Notes under the pieces: model-generated | What the model saw: the letters and a program-made list of their open reading frames with translations, nothing else | Database searches by the model: none | Told to the model about the DNA's origin: nothing | Shown: piece by piece, positions 54,708-63,982 of the stretch | Layout: each line of letters opens with the position of its first letter | Position numbering within the stretch: position 1 is the first letter of the stretch | Source of the DNA: Haloarcula taiwanensis | GTDB taxonomy: Archaea; Halobacteriota; Halobacteria; Halobacteriales; Haloarculaceae | Direction: 5' to 3' | NCBI GenBank assembly: GCA_002844335.1 | Contig: CP019154.1 | Location: 186,001-250,000, forward strand | Length of the DNA: 64,000 nucleotides | Position numbers and translations under genes: made by a program

Positions 54708-55139
54708 GGTGGCAGCGGGAGGCCGGCTCCCGTGGCGCAAGCCATGAGGAAAGTCCCCCCACCTGTCGGACAGGTGACCGGGCGCAAGCCCGGGGCGGGA
54801 GACCGTCGGCTCTGGAACAGCAACGACACGTCGTCGCCGGACCGATGAGGTGTGCGAATCCCGAGCGAGGCGACTCGTGCCCCACCAGACGGTGCGGCAC
54901 GCCGCCAAAGCGAGGGAGAGGTAACCCACCGAGGGCAGTTGCGACCCGGTGACTCCGGGGCGCATTCCGTGGGCCGTCTCTGACGCCCCACGCTTCCGGC
55001 GACGGACCGATGGAACGGCGAAACCTCACCGGTGCAAGGCCGCGTCGACAGGTAGTCCGACGCTGCGCGCAAGCGCTGGACGTGGCCGCTCAGCCGAATG
55101 CTGGCCCGAACAGAAGGGGGCTTACTCCCCGCAGCCACA
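54708..55139 (+). ncRNA. rnpB: RNase P RNA
   Basis: Catalytic RNA that matures tRNA 5' ends. The conserved GAGGAAAGTCC (P4 5' side) at 54746-54756, AGAGGTAACCCACC in the specificity region and ACAGAAGGGGGCTTA at 55110-55124 (P4 3' side) identify it. The ends pair as P1 (GGTGGCAGCGGG with CCCGCAGCCAC). Length about 430 nt, as for other haloarchaeal type A RNase P RNAs. Exact ends are inferred from P1. Confidence 0.93.
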
Positions 55140-55197
55140 CTACCTCGGTAGCGGCGGGTCCGATGGTTACAAGCCCGCGCCGGCCACATGCTGGAGT

Positions 55198-55812
55198 ATG
55201 ACTGCAGTCGACCTCATCGACGCCGTCCGTGACGACCAGCAGACGGAACTCTCCCGACTGGGCTCCTCGAAGACGCTCTATGCCGACACCCGCGGCGAGA
55301 TGGACCCGGACGTGGTACTGGCGGCGGCGGCCGCCCGTGAGCAGGCGGCGCACGCAACCTTCGACGCTTGGAGCGACGACGACGCCGACGACGACGCGGC
55401 CGCGCTGTTTGCCGACGCGGCGGACGAGACGGCCGAGCGCGGTGACAGCACTGATGCCGAACCGGTCGACCGGACACCGGCGATGCACGACGTACTCGAC
55501 GACCTCGATGGGACCGTCCAGCGCCTGGGCGGGTTCGTCGGCTGGTCGCTCGTCGACAAGAAAGTCAAAGAGCAGTACACCGGTTTCTTTACCGGGCAGG
55601 CGGACCCACAGACTGCGAGTACGTTCCGTAGCGCTGGCAGCGACGTGGTGGACCTCCGCGAGGACGCTGCCGACCTACTCGACGCAGTCTGTGAGAGCGA
55701 CGACGACTGGGACGCCGCGGAGGCGGCCGCTATCGACGTTATTTCGACGGCCTACGACGAGTACTTCGAGACACTTGAAGACCTCGGCGTGAATCCGAAG
55801 CCGGTCTGCTAA
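55198..55812 (+). CDS. Alpha-helical haloarchaeal protein, possibly ferritin-like
   Basis: A 204-residue acidic protein that is nearly all helical: [79 protein letters not shown], and [19 protein letters not shown]. Helices with Glu/His residues at 40-60 could be a four-helix ferritin/rubrerythrin-like bundle, but metal ligands are not clear. Start ATG 55198 lies 59 nt after rnpB. Often found beside rnpB in haloarchaea, as I recall; function unknown. Confidence 0.6.
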   Translation: MTAVDLIDAVRDDQQTELSRLGSSKTLYADTRGEMDPDVVLAAAAAREQAAHATFDAWSDDDADDDAAALFADAADETAERGDSTDAEPVDRTPAMHDVLDDLDGTVQRLGGFVGWSLVDKKVKEQYTGFFTGQADPQTASTFRSAGSDVVDLREDAADLLDAVCESDDDWDAAEAAAIDVISTAYDEYFETLEDLGVNPKPVC

Positions 55813-55861
55813 CTCTTTACGAACCACGCGGCTCAAGTCTATCCAGCCCGATATGTGGGTA

Positions 55862-57922
55862 ATGAGCGACACCGGCGGCCCACTCTCTATCGACCGACCA
55901 GATGTCGACCGCGAGTTTCGTGTCGATGCCCCGTTCGACCCTGCGGGCGACCAGCCCGAGGCCATCGAACAGCTCGCGTCGGGCTTCCGGCAGGGAATGG
56001 ACCGACAGACCTTGCTCGGTGTGACCGGTTCCGGGAAGACCAACACCGTCTCCTGGGTCGTCGAGGAGATCCAACAGCCCACGCTGGTCATCGCCCACAA
56101 CAAGACCCTCGCGGCCCAACTGTACGAGGAGTTCCGAGAGCTGTTCCCGGACAACGCCGTCGAGTACTTCGTCTCTTACTACGACTACTACCAGCCCGAG
56201 GCCTACGTCGAACAGACGGACACGTTCATCGATAAGGATGCCTCCATTAACGACGAAATCGACCGCCTGCGCCACTCGGCGACGCGTTCGCTGTTGACCC
56301 GCGACGACGTGATCGTCGTTGCGTCGGTGTCGGCCATCTACGGCCTCGGTGACCCGCGCAACTACATCGACATGTCCCTCTCGCTGGAGGTCGGGCAGGA
56401 AATCGAGCGCGACGACCTCCTCGGTCGCCTGGTCGACCTGAACTACGAGCGCAACGACGTGGACTTCACGCAGGGAACCTTCCGCGTGCGCGGGGACACG
56501 CTCGAAATCTACCCGATGTACGGCCGCTACGCCCTGCGGGTGGAGTTCTGGGGCGACGAGATAGACCGGATGCTGAAGGTCGACCCGCTGGAAGGCGAGG
56601 TCAAAAGCGAGGAGCCGGCTGCGCTGATTCACCCGGCGGAGCACTACTCGATTCCTGAACAGCGACTCCAGCGGGCTATCGAGGAGATTGAGGAACTGCT
56701 GGACCAGCGCATCCGCTACTTCGAGCGCCAGGGCGACCACGTCGCCGCCCAGCGTATCGAGGAGCGGACCACCTTCGACATCGAGATGATGCAAGAGACG
56801 GGCTACTGTTCGGGCATCGAGAACTACTCGGTCCACCTCTCGGACCGCGAGACGGGCGAGGCTCCCTACACCCTGCTGGATTACTTCCCCGACGACTTCC
56901 TCACCGTCATCGACGAGTCCCACCAGACGCTCCCGCAGATTCGCGGCCAGTTCGAGGGCGACAAGAGCCGCAAGGAGAGCCTCGTCGAGAACGGCTTCCG
57001 CCTGCCGACGGCCTTCGACAACCGTCCGCTCACCTTCGAGGAGTTCGAGGAGAAGACCGACCAGACGCTGTACGTCTCCGCCACGCCCGGCGATTACGAG
57101 CGCGACCACAGCGACCAGGTCGTCGAACAGATCGTCCGCCCGACTCACCTCGTCGACCCGGCCGTCGAAATCGCCTCCGCGACGGGGCAGGTCGAGGACC
57201 TGCTCGAACGCATCGACGAGCGCGTCGAGCGCGACGAGCGGGTGCTGGTGACGACGCTGACAAAGCGGATGGCCGAGGACCTCACGGAGTACCTGGAGGA
57301 GTCCGGCGTCGACGTGGCCTACATGCACGACGAAACGGACACGCTGGAACGGCACGAACTCATCCGGTCGCTCCGGCTTGGCGACATCGACGTGCTGGTC
57401 GGCATCAATCTCCTGCGGGAGGGCCTGGACATCCCAGAGGTCTCCCTCGTCGCTATCCTCGACGCCGACCAGGAGGGCTTTCTCCGCTCGGAGACGACGC
57501 TCGTCCAGACGATGGGGCGCGCAGCTAGAAACGTCAACGGCGAAGTGGTGCTGTACGCCGACGAGCAGAGCAACGCCATGCAGTCGGCCATCGAGGAGAC
57601 CCAGCGCCGCCGCCGCATCCAGCAGCAGTACAACGAGGAACACGGCTTCGAGCCGACCACCATCGAGAAGGAGGTCGGCGAGACGAACCTGCCGGGGAGC
57701 AAGACCGATACCGGCGGTATCTCCGGTGACGGGGCAAGCGACGCCGACGAGGCCGCCCGCCAGATCGAACAACTGGAGGAGCGAATGCAGGAAGCCGCGG
57801 ACAATCTGGAGTTCGAACTGGCCGCGGACATCAGAGACCGCATCCGCGAGCTGCGCGAAGAGTTCGATCTCGACGGCGGCGACGACAGCGACGGCGTGCC
57901 GGCACCCGGGCCGGAGTTCTGA
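55862..57922 (+). CDS. uvrB: UvrABC system protein B
   Basis: DNA damage recognition helicase of nucleotide excision repair, 686 residues. Features: Walker [14 protein letters not shown], the beta-hairpin region [32 protein letters not shown], motif [21 protein letters not shown], motif [14 protein letters not shown], and a C-terminal UvrC-binding coiled coil ([19 protein letters not shown]). An ATG at 55853 is also in frame; 55862 ([17 protein letters not shown]) fits better. Typical haloarchaeal acquisition of a bacterial-type system; uvrA and uvrC are not in the window. Confidence 0.96.
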   Translation: MSDTGGPLSIDRPDVDREFRVDAPFDPAGDQPEAIEQLASGFRQGMDRQTLLGVTGSGKTNTVSWVVEEIQQPTLVIAHNKTLAAQLYEEFRELFPDNAVEYFVSYYDYYQPEAYVEQTDTFIDKDASINDEIDRLRHSATRSLLTRDDVIVVASVSAIYGLGDPRNYIDMSLSLEVGQEIERDDLLGRLVDLNYERNDVDFTQGTFRVRGDTLEIYPMYGRYALRVEFWGDEIDRMLKVDPLEGEVKSEEPAALIHPAEHYSIPEQRLQRAIEEIEELLDQRIRYFERQGDHVAAQRIEERTTFDIEMMQETGYCSGIENYSVHLSDRETGEAPYTLLDYFPDDFLTVIDESHQTLPQIRGQFEGDKSRKESLVENGFRLPTAFDNRPLTFEEFEEKTDQTLYVSATPGDYERDHSDQVVEQIVRPTHLVDPAVEIASATGQVEDLLERIDERVERDERVLVTTLTKRMAEDLTEYLEESGVDVAYMHDETDTLERHELIRSLRLGDIDVLVGINLLREGLDIPEVSLVAILDADQEGFLRSETTLVQTMGRAARNVNGEVVLYADEQSNAMQSAIEETQRRRRIQQQYNEEHGFEPTTIEKEVGETNLPGSKTDTGGISGDGASDADEAARQIEQLEERMQEAADNLEFELAADIRDRIRELREEFDLDGGDDSDGVPAPGPEF

Positions 57923-57974
57923 CGGTCCGGTTCGGACCGCTCATCTGGGGAACCGGTTTGTACCCTGAAGTGAA

Positions 57975-59564
57975 ATGGTACGTATCTCGATGACTGTCCC
58001 GTCGGAAGAGGCCATGCTCGACTCTATCCGTTCTCTGGGCGGCGGCATCTCGCCGTCCGGACTCGTCGTCGCTGGCCTCGGTTTTTTTCTGACTCGATTC
58101 ACGGTCACGCTGGCGGTCAGCGACGGCCCGGTGGCGTTCGTCTTCGGCGGTGTGTTGCCGCTGATGCTCGGTCTGGGGCTGTCTGCATTCGGTGTCGCCC
58201 TTGCCGTCGGCGAGTTCGAACGCGCCTTCGTGCGGACGGTCACGCTGTGGTGTCTCGCTGGCACTGGCGCGATGTTCGTCCTCGTTCTGGTGACGCTGGT
58301 CGGAAACGGCGGCATGGGGCCGCTGTCCGCCGGAGGGAGCCGGACGTATCTCTCAAACTTCCTCATCGGTGGCGGCGTCGGCGGGGCGCTCACCGGCGTC
58401 TACGCCGGTCGGTCGAACCGGCAGCGACACGAACTCGAACAGCAGGCCGCCAGGCTGGACCTGGTCAACCGCATCCTGCGTGACCGGGTGCTGAACGCGC
58501 TGACGGTCATCCGGGGCCGGGTAGAACTCGCGGAGTCGCGGGACGGTATCAGTACGGCTGCGGTCCTGTCGGTCATCGACGACCGTTCGGCCGGCGTCCA
58601 GCAGGTCGTCGAGAACATGAAACACATCACCCACGGCGGCGCCGACCTGTCGCTGGATGCTGTCCCCGTCGTCCCATGCGTGGAGTCGGGCCTCGACGCT
58701 GTCCGGGAGGCCCACCCATCTGCCGACTACGACCTTCAGGCCGACGTACCGCCGGACCTTCGAGTGCAGGGTAACACGATGCTCGATAGCCTCGTCGCGC
58801 ATCTGGTCGAGAACGCGGTTGTCTACAATGACAGCGACACGCCCCACGTTGAGGTTGTGGTCACTGCTGCCGAGGACACTGTCACCATCAGCGTCAGCGA
58901 CGACGGACCGGGGCTACCTGAGCGGCAACTCGACCTGCTGGACCGCGGCGAAATCGGCTCCTACGAGGACCGCTCGACTGGCTTCGGGCTGGACCTCGTT
59001 CGCTTGCTCGTCCGGAGCTACGGCGGGCAGACGGCGGCGACCGTTACGGACGGCGGAACGACAGTCACGCTGACGCTGCCGCGCGTTTCGGTCGAGGAGG
59101 GCGTCGTGAGGGCCACATCCGACGAGGTGCTGGAACTCTCACCGCGCCGTCTGGGCCTCGCCGTCGGAGCGTCGCTCGTCGCCGCCGTCGTCATGGGCGT
59201 CCCGATGCAGGCCCTCTCCGGTGGTGTCCCCGTCATCGGAGCGCTGTACGGCGTCCAGAACCCACTGGTCGGGTGGGTCACCCACGGCTTCCACAGCGTC
59301 GTCTTCGGACTGGTGTACGCCGCACTGGTCAGAACCGTGCCGGACCATTTCTCCGACAGACGCCGATACTACGGGGTCGCCCTCGGCTGGTCGGTCACGC
59401 TCTGGCTCGTGGCAGCCGGGATCGTCATGCCGGTGTGGCTCTCACTTGTTGGTATCGAGGCGAGCCTCCCGAATCTCACCGCGACGGCACTCCTGTCTCA
59501 CCTCCTCTGGGGCGGGTCCCTGGCCGCGCTCTACCGCTACGGCTGCCGTGTCTGGCCTCCCTGA
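57975..59564 (+). CDS. Sensor kinase-like protein with membrane helices on both sides of the kinase core
   Basis: A 529-residue protein: four N-terminal membrane helices (GLVVAGLGFFLTRFTVTLAV; FVFGGVLPLMLGLGLSAFG; WCLAGTGAMFVLVLVTLVG; FLIGGGVGGALTGVYAG), an H-box-like region, a HATPase domain and then about four more helices (LGLAVGASLVAAVVMGVPM; SVVFGLVYAALV; LGWSVTLWLVAAGIVMPVWL; LLWGGSLAALYRYG). The H-box reads LRDRVLNALTVIRG where related kinases have LRHxVLNALTxIRG, so the phosphoacceptor His is absent. N box HLVENAVVYND, G1 SDDGPGLPE and G2 TGFGLDLVRLL are intact. Starts at 57975 or 57990 are both possible. Confidence 0.8.
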   Translation: MVRISMTVPSEEAMLDSIRSLGGGISPSGLVVAGLGFFLTRFTVTLAVSDGPVAFVFGGVLPLMLGLGLSAFGVALAVGEFERAFVRTVTLWCLAGTGAMFVLVLVTLVGNGGMGPLSAGGSRTYLSNFLIGGGVGGALTGVYAGRSNRQRHELEQQAARLDLVNRILRDRVLNALTVIRGRVELAESRDGISTAAVLSVIDDRSAGVQQVVENMKHITHGGADLSLDAVPVVPCVESGLDAVREAHPSADYDLQADVPPDLRVQGNTMLDSLVAHLVENAVVYNDSDTPHVEVVVTAAEDTVTISVSDDGPGLPERQLDLLDRGEIGSYEDRSTGFGLDLVRLLVRSYGGQTAATVTDGGTTVTLTLPRVSVEEGVVRATSDEVLELSPRRLGLAVGASLVAAVVMGVPMQALSGGVPVIGALYGVQNPLVGWVTHGFHSVVFGLVYAALVRTVPDHFSDRRRYYGVALGWSVTLWLVAAGIVMPVWLSLVGIEASLPNLTATALLSHLLWGGSLAALYRYGCRVWPP

Positions 59565-59617
59565 CCCGCGGACGCGACCAACGCCAGTCGCCGAACCCTG
59601 CTATCATCTGCATTTGG

Positions 59618-59645
59618 ACTAATACAACCAAAATTGTTTTACGCG
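59618..59645 (+). promoter_or_regulatory. cbi operon promoter element (28-bp motif, copy 1)
   Basis: ACTAATACAACC then CAAAATTGTTTTACGCG. It is 22-49 nt upstream of cbiT's ATG at 59667. About 25 of 28 positions match the element at 63955-63982. TACAA...TTGTA symmetry is present (59623-59627 and 59655-59659). It likely contains the basal promoter plus a regulator site. Confidence 0.65.
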
Positions 59646-59666
59646 CTACTGTAGTTGTATAGCGTG

Positions 59667-60275
59667 ATGTCCCGCGTCTCGCTCCCACACGATGCGAAGG
59701 CCGGTCCCACCAAACCGGAGGTCCGGGCCGTCCTCGCCAGCAAACTCGCTCTCACCGGGTCCGACCACTTCGCGGAGGTCGGTTCCTGTACCGGTGCCGT
59801 CACCATCACGGCGGCGCGCCGGGCCGGGCGGGTCACTGCGCTCGAACGCAAGGGGAATCGACTCGACGTGACTCGCAAGAACCTCGCCGCCAACGACGTC
59901 GACGCCGACGTCGAACTCCGCGAGGCAGAGGCCCCGGAGGGGCTGCCCGACGACGCCGACGCCCTCTTCCTGGGCGGGTCGCGCAACTACGAGGCCGTCC
60001 TCGACCACGCGGTCGAGACCGGCGTCGATCGAATCGTGATGAACGTCTCGCGGCTCGAAGTCGCCGGCGCGGCGACGGAGGCCTTCCGCGAGCGCGACAT
60101 CTTAGAGGAGGTCGTCCAGTTCCAGGTGAGCCACGGCTACGAACTCGCCGGCGCGACGAGCTTCGACTCGGAGAACCCCGTGTATATGCTCGTCGGCAGC
60201 GCCAGCGAGGACGTGGCCGCTGACGGCGCAGGCGGACCGAGTGACGCCGAGACGGCCGACGGAGGGGCGCGATGA
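59667..60275 (+). CDS. cbiT: Cobalt-precorrin-6B C15-methyltransferase/decarboxylase CbiT
   Basis: SAM enzyme methylating C15 and decarboxylating the corrin ring in anaerobic cobalamin synthesis. The 202-residue protein has GPTKPEVRAVLASKLALTG, motif I HFAEVGSCTGAVTITAA, VTALERKGNRLDV and ALFLGGSRNYEAVLDHAV, all typical of CbiT (without the fused CbiE domain). The ATG at 59667 (MSRVSLPHDAKAGPTKPEVR) is preferred to one at 59655. Its stop overlaps cbiL by 4 nt. First gene of the cbi operon here. Confidence 0.93.
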   Translation: MSRVSLPHDAKAGPTKPEVRAVLASKLALTGSDHFAEVGSCTGAVTITAARRAGRVTALERKGNRLDVTRKNLAANDVDADVELREAEAPEGLPDDADALFLGGSRNYEAVLDHAVETGVDRIVMNVSRLEVAGAATEAFRERDILEEVVQFQVSHGYELAGATSFDSENPVYMLVGSASEDVAADGAGGPSDAETADGGAR

Positions 60276-61069
60276 CCCTCTACGGCATCGGTCTCGGCCC
60301 CGGCCAGCCGGACCTCGTGACGGTCCGGGGCAAGCGCGCGCTCGAATCGGCCGACGTGGTGTACTCGCCGGGGCGGCTCTCGCGGTCGGTCGCGACCGAG
60401 CACGTCCCCGAGGAGCGCATCGGCGACCTCGACTTCCCGATGACACGCGACGAGGAGAAGCTCCGGGCGGCTTGGAAGGACGCCGCCGCCGAAATCGCGC
60501 CGACGGCCCGCGACGGCGACGCCGCCTTCGTCACGCTGGGGGACCCGAACGTCTACTCGACGTTCGGCCACCTCCGGCGGACCCTCGCCGCCTTCCACCC
60601 CGAGGTCGACCTCGAAGTGGTGCCCGGCGTCAGCGCCATGTCGGCGTTTGCGACGGCGCTGGGCGTCGAAATCACCGCCGGCTCCAGCCTGGCCCTGCGA
60701 GAGGCCGACCGCGGCGCGTCCCCGACCGGCCCCGACCGGATGATTCTGTTCAAGGTGACCGACGCGCCGGCCACCCACGAGGGGCTGGTCGAGGCCGGCT
60801 ACGACGTGGTCTACGGCCGCCGGCTGTTCATGGAACAGGGCGAGACGGTCGTCACCGACGACCCGACCGACATCGACGAGCGGGACTACTACACGCTGGC
60901 CTACGCCGAGAAACCCGAGACGCGCGTCGAGCAGGCGACCGACGCCTTCCTCGAAGCGGCCGACGAGAGCGGTGTCGTGACCGACGGCGGTGAGAACGGC
61001 TCCGGGGAACTCCTGCGACAGGAGCGCTCTGAAGCCGCCCTTTGCGGCGACGAGGTGCAGCATGACTGA
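60272..61069 (+). CDS. cbiL: Precorrin-2 C20-methyltransferase CbiL
   Basis: Methylates C20 of cobalt-factor II with SAM. The 265-residue tetrapyrrole methylase has LYGIGLGPGQPDLVTVRGKR, the glycine loop FVTLGDPNVYSTFGHL, the VVPGVSAMSAFA motif and DRMILFKV. An acidic C-terminal tail (about 230-265) is longer than usual. It overlaps cbiT by 4 nt and cbiF by 8 nt, so translation is tightly coupled. Confidence 0.94.
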   Translation: MTLYGIGLGPGQPDLVTVRGKRALESADVVYSPGRLSRSVATEHVPEERIGDLDFPMTRDEEKLRAAWKDAAAEIAPTARDGDAAFVTLGDPNVYSTFGHLRRTLAAFHPEVDLEVVPGVSAMSAFATALGVEITAGSSLALREADRGASPTGPDRMILFKVTDAPATHEGLVEAGYDVVYGRRLFMEQGETVVTDDPTDIDERDYYTLAYAEKPETRVEQATDAFLEAADESGVVTDGGENGSGELLRQERSEAALCGDEVQHD

Positions 61070-61940
61070 CGAGACTGGTGAGACGGACCCACAGACGGCG
61101 ATTGACTCCGTCGCCGGGAACCGAGACGACCGCGTCTACGAGTACAGCGCCGGCGACGAGCAGGAGGGCATCCCCTTCGTCGGGGCCGGCCCGGGCAACC
61201 CTCGATTGTTGACCGTCGCCGGCCGCGAACTGCTGGCCGACGCCGACCTCGTGGTCCACGCCGGCTCGCTCGTCAACAGCGAACTGCTGGAGGAGTACTG
61301 CGACGACGCCGAGACGGTCTCCTCTATCGGCAAGGACTTGGAGGAGCTGATTCCGCTGATGCGGGACGCCTACGAGGCCGGCGACACCGTCGTTCGCCTC
61401 CACAGCGGCGATCCCGCCATCTACGGGGCCGCGCTGGAGCAGATGGACGCACTGGAACACGAGGGCGTTCCGACCTACATCGTCCCCGGTGTCACCTCTG
61501 CCTTTGCCGCCAGCGCAACGATGCGCACGCAGTTGACGCTGAACGAGGTCGCCAACCACGTCGCCTTCACTCGCCCGCAGGGCAAGACGCTGGACGAAGA
61601 CGAGGACCACATCTCTGAGTTCGTCGGCATGGGCGACGTGACGACGTGCATCTATCTGGGGACCCACGCCGTCAGCGAGACCATGGACCGCCTGCTCGAA
61701 GACGGCCACGACCCCGAAACCCCGGTAGCGGCTATCTACCACGCATCCTGGCCCGACGAGGACGTCATCGAGGGGACCATCGAGACCATCGGCGAGAAAC
61801 TGGAAGACGCCGGCTATCGCGCCTCGGCGATGGTCGTTATTGGGGATGCTGTCGGCGGCGAGGACTACGAGCGCTCCTTCCTCTACGGCGACTGGGCCAA
61901 CCGGGGGAGCGATGCGGATTCACAGGAGGCTGACGACTGA
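61062..61940 (+). CDS. cbiF: Cobalt-precorrin-4 C11-methyltransferase CbiF
   Basis: Methylates C11 of the corrin precursor. The 292-residue protein has an acidic haloarchaeal N-terminus (about 35 residues), then IPFVGAGPGNPRLLTVAGRE, LHSGDPAIYGAALEQMDAL, TYIVPGVTSAFAASATM, and TTCIYLGTHAV. All are tetrapyrrole methylase motifs of the CbiF/CobM kind. It starts at ATG 61062 inside the end of cbiL and overlaps cbiG by one base. Confidence 0.94.
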   Translation: MTDETGETDPQTAIDSVAGNRDDRVYEYSAGDEQEGIPFVGAGPGNPRLLTVAGRELLADADLVVHAGSLVNSELLEEYCDDAETVSSIGKDLEELIPLMRDAYEAGDTVVRLHSGDPAIYGAALEQMDALEHEGVPTYIVPGVTSAFAASATMRTQLTLNEVANHVAFTRPQGKTLDEDEDHISEFVGMGDVTTCIYLGTHAVSETMDRLLEDGHDPETPVAAIYHASWPDEDVIEGTIETIGEKLEDAGYRASAMVVIGDAVGGEDYERSFLYGDWANRGSDADSQEADD

Positions 61941-62911
61941 TGAGCACTGACACAGACAACGAATCCAGTTCGAACAGTTGCAAAGCACCCGATTCAGACG
62001 GCGAAGTAGCCGAAGACATCGCCATCGTCGCCTTCGAGCGGAAGATGGACACCGCCGAAGATATCGTCGACGGCATCGGCGACCGCTACGAGTCTATCGA
62101 CATCCTCGAATACCACGGCGACGTGTTCGAGGAGCACTGGGGCGAGTACGACTGCTTCATCGGCCTGATGGCGAGCGGTATCGCGATGCGTAAGACCGCA
62201 CATCTGCTCGACGACAAGTGGGACGACCCCGCAATCTGTGTGGTCGACGAGGAACTCACCTGGGCCATCCCCATCACCGGCGGCCACCACGGCGCAAATC
62301 AGGTCGCCGACGACCTCGCAAGCATGGGCGCGGTGCCGGCGATGACGACCGCAAGCGAGGCTGCCGACAAGCAGGGCGTCGAGAAGCAGGCGAAAGCGCT
62401 CGATGCCCACGTCGTCAACGGCGACTCGACCGTTGCGACGAACCTCGCCGTGCTGGACGACGAACTCGGCCCAATCGAGCGCCTCGACGGGCCGAAGGCC
62501 GTGCTGGTCGACGACGACGTGACTGTCCTGAAGCGCAACAAAGACGACGGCGTCGTGCTCGGCTGTGGCAGCGTCGCCGGCGCTGATGTCGAGCAGTTCC
62601 ACGCAGCCTGGGAACAGGCGCTGAACGAGGCCGACCTCGACCGCGGGGACGTGGAGTTCGTCGCAACGGGCACCCGGAAAGCCGACGAGGAAGGCATGCT
62701 CGCCGCTGCCGAAGAGTGGGGGCTGGGCGTCATCGCCTTCGAGAAGGAGACTCTGGAGGAGTTCGAGGGACCGACGCCCTCCCGGTCGAAGGAACTCATC
62801 GGCTGGCCGGGCATCGCCGAGGCGTCGGCTATCGCCGCCGGTCGCGACCACGACCTGCTGGCCGAGAAGACCCGCTACGACGAGGCCGTGACCGTCGCTA
62901 TCGGGGAATAG
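61940..62911 (+). CDS. cbiG: Cobalt-precorrin-5A hydrolase CbiG
   Basis: Opens the delta-lactone of cobalt-precorrin-5A, releasing acetaldehyde. The 323-residue protein has a Ser/Asp-rich N-terminus, the central domain motifs CFIGLMASGIAMRKTAHLLD and ITGGHHGANQVADDLASMGA, and the C-terminal CbiG domain (VVLGCGSVAGADVEQFHAAW; FVATGTRKADEEGMLAAAEE). The gene overlaps cbiF (TGATG). The last cbi gene in this window; other pathway genes must lie elsewhere. Confidence 0.93.
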   Translation: MSTDTDNESSSNSCKAPDSDGEVAEDIAIVAFERKMDTAEDIVDGIGDRYESIDILEYHGDVFEEHWGEYDCFIGLMASGIAMRKTAHLLDDKWDDPAICVVDEELTWAIPITGGHHGANQVADDLASMGAVPAMTTASEAADKQGVEKQAKALDAHVVNGDSTVATNLAVLDDELGPIERLDGPKAVLVDDDVTVLKRNKDDGVVLGCGSVAGADVEQFHAAWEQALNEADLDRGDVEFVATGTRKADEEGMLAAAEEWGLGVIAFEKETLEEFEGPTPSRSKELIGWPGIAEASAIAAGRDHDLLAEKTRYDEAVTVAIGE

Positions 62912-63026
62912 AGTCCCTTCCGAGAATTGGTTTTTAGTTCCGATTTTCCGTCGCCGAGCGACTGCTGAACTATCTCTGGCGGCGACTGTACAACTGTTCC
63001 GAGTTCCTGTCTCCGTACAACTCTCA

Positions 63027-63040
63027 ACTTATTTATTATG
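63027..63040 (+). promoter_or_regulatory. TATA element for the SDR gene
   Basis: CAACTTATTTATTATG lies about 25-38 nt before the ATG at 63065, the usual spacing for a short-leader haloarchaeal promoter. Confidence 0.55.
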
Positions 63041-63064
63041 TGCACCTGTGGTGATAAATGGCGC

Positions 63065-63829
63065 ATGACAACACTACTCGAAGACAAGACGGCGGTCGTC
63101 ACGGGCGGCGCGAGCGGGTTCGGCCGGGCCATCTGCCGACGGTACGCGGAGCACGGTGCTGACATCATTGTCGCGGACCTGCAGGAGGCACCCCGTGAGG
63201 GCGGCGGACCGACACACGAACTGGTCAACGCTGAGACCGACCGCGAAGCGCACTTCGTCGAATGTGACGTGACGAACCCCGACGATCTGGAGGTAGCCGT
63301 CGCTGCGGCCGAGGAGCTGGGCGGTATCGACATCATGGTCAACAACGCCGGTATCTCCGAGATAGCGGACTTCTACGAGACCACGGAGGAGGACTACGAC
63401 CGGCTGATGGACGTGAACACGAAAGGCGTGTTCTTCGGCGCGCAGGTCGCGACCGAGGCGATGCGGGAGAACGGCGGCGGCACTGTCATCAATATGTCCA
63501 GCTCCGGCGGCATCCGCGGCACCGGCCTGCTGGTCAACTACTGTACTTCGAAGGGCGCGGTCCGACTGTTTACCTACGCACTCGCGGATCGTCTGAGTAA
63601 CTACGACATCCGAGTCAACGCTATCCACCCGGGCTACAGCAAGACCCAGATGTTCGAGGACGAGCGCATCGACGACACGACGAAGATGATGCTGAAGGAA
63701 CTCATCCCCTCAGGTCGCTTCGGCGAACCCGAAGAGATCGCCGACGTGGCGACGTTCCTTGCCAGCGATATGGCCTCCTACGTCAACGGCGAGAGCCTCG
63801 TCGTCGACGGAGGGCTGTCGAACACCTGA
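63065..63829 (+). CDS. Short-chain dehydrogenase/reductase
   Basis: NAD(P)-dependent oxidoreductase of the classical SDR family, 254 residues. Cofactor motif VVTGGASGFGRAI (TGxxxGxG), acidic VADLQEA after strand 2 (favours NAD), structural NNAGIS, catalytic Ser in NMSSSGG, and YCTSKGA (YxxxK). The C-terminus VNGESLVVDGGLSNT is typical. The alcohol substrate cannot be told from sequence. It is downstream of cbiG but has its own promoter, so it is probably not part of cobalamin synthesis. Confidence 0.93.
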   Translation: MTTLLEDKTAVVTGGASGFGRAICRRYAEHGADIIVADLQEAPREGGGPTHELVNAETDREAHFVECDVTNPDDLEVAVAAAEELGGIDIMVNNAGISEIADFYETTEEDYDRLMDVNTKGVFFGAQVATEAMRENGGGTVINMSSSGGIRGTGLLVNYCTSKGAVRLFTYALADRLSNYDIRVNAIHPGYSKTQMFEDERIDDTTKMMLKELIPSGRFGEPEEIADVATFLASDMASYVNGESLVVDGGLSNT

Positions 63830-63954
63830 CCGCGGGGGTATCGAACTGTTTCCGGCGTGAGTCACCGACGTGAGTGTGATTGGACAGCCACTGTTTTCGA
63901 CGCTTCTGTGACTCGGGTACAACCAAACTACTTCCTCTCAACACATACGATTGA

Positions 63955-63982
63955 ACTAGTACAAGCAAAATTGTTTTATGCG
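63955..63982 (+). promoter_or_regulatory. 28-bp promoter element, copy 2 (right window edge)
   Basis: ACTAGTACAAGC then AAAATTGTTTTATGCG, matching the cbi promoter element at 59618-59645 and followed by TTGTA at 63992-63996 as in copy 1. It should serve a plus-strand gene starting beyond base 64000. The rest of 63830-63954 shows no gene. Confidence 0.6.

Noticed and set aside
54949-55197. Extension of the protein at 55198 upstream through rnpB
   Set aside because: The frame is open only because it runs over the structured RNase P RNA gene; the ATG at 55198 starts the acidic coding sequence.
63065-63829. SDR gene as part of the cobalamin operon
   Set aside because: It is 153 nt after cbiG with its own TATA element, and no cobalamin step needs such an enzyme.
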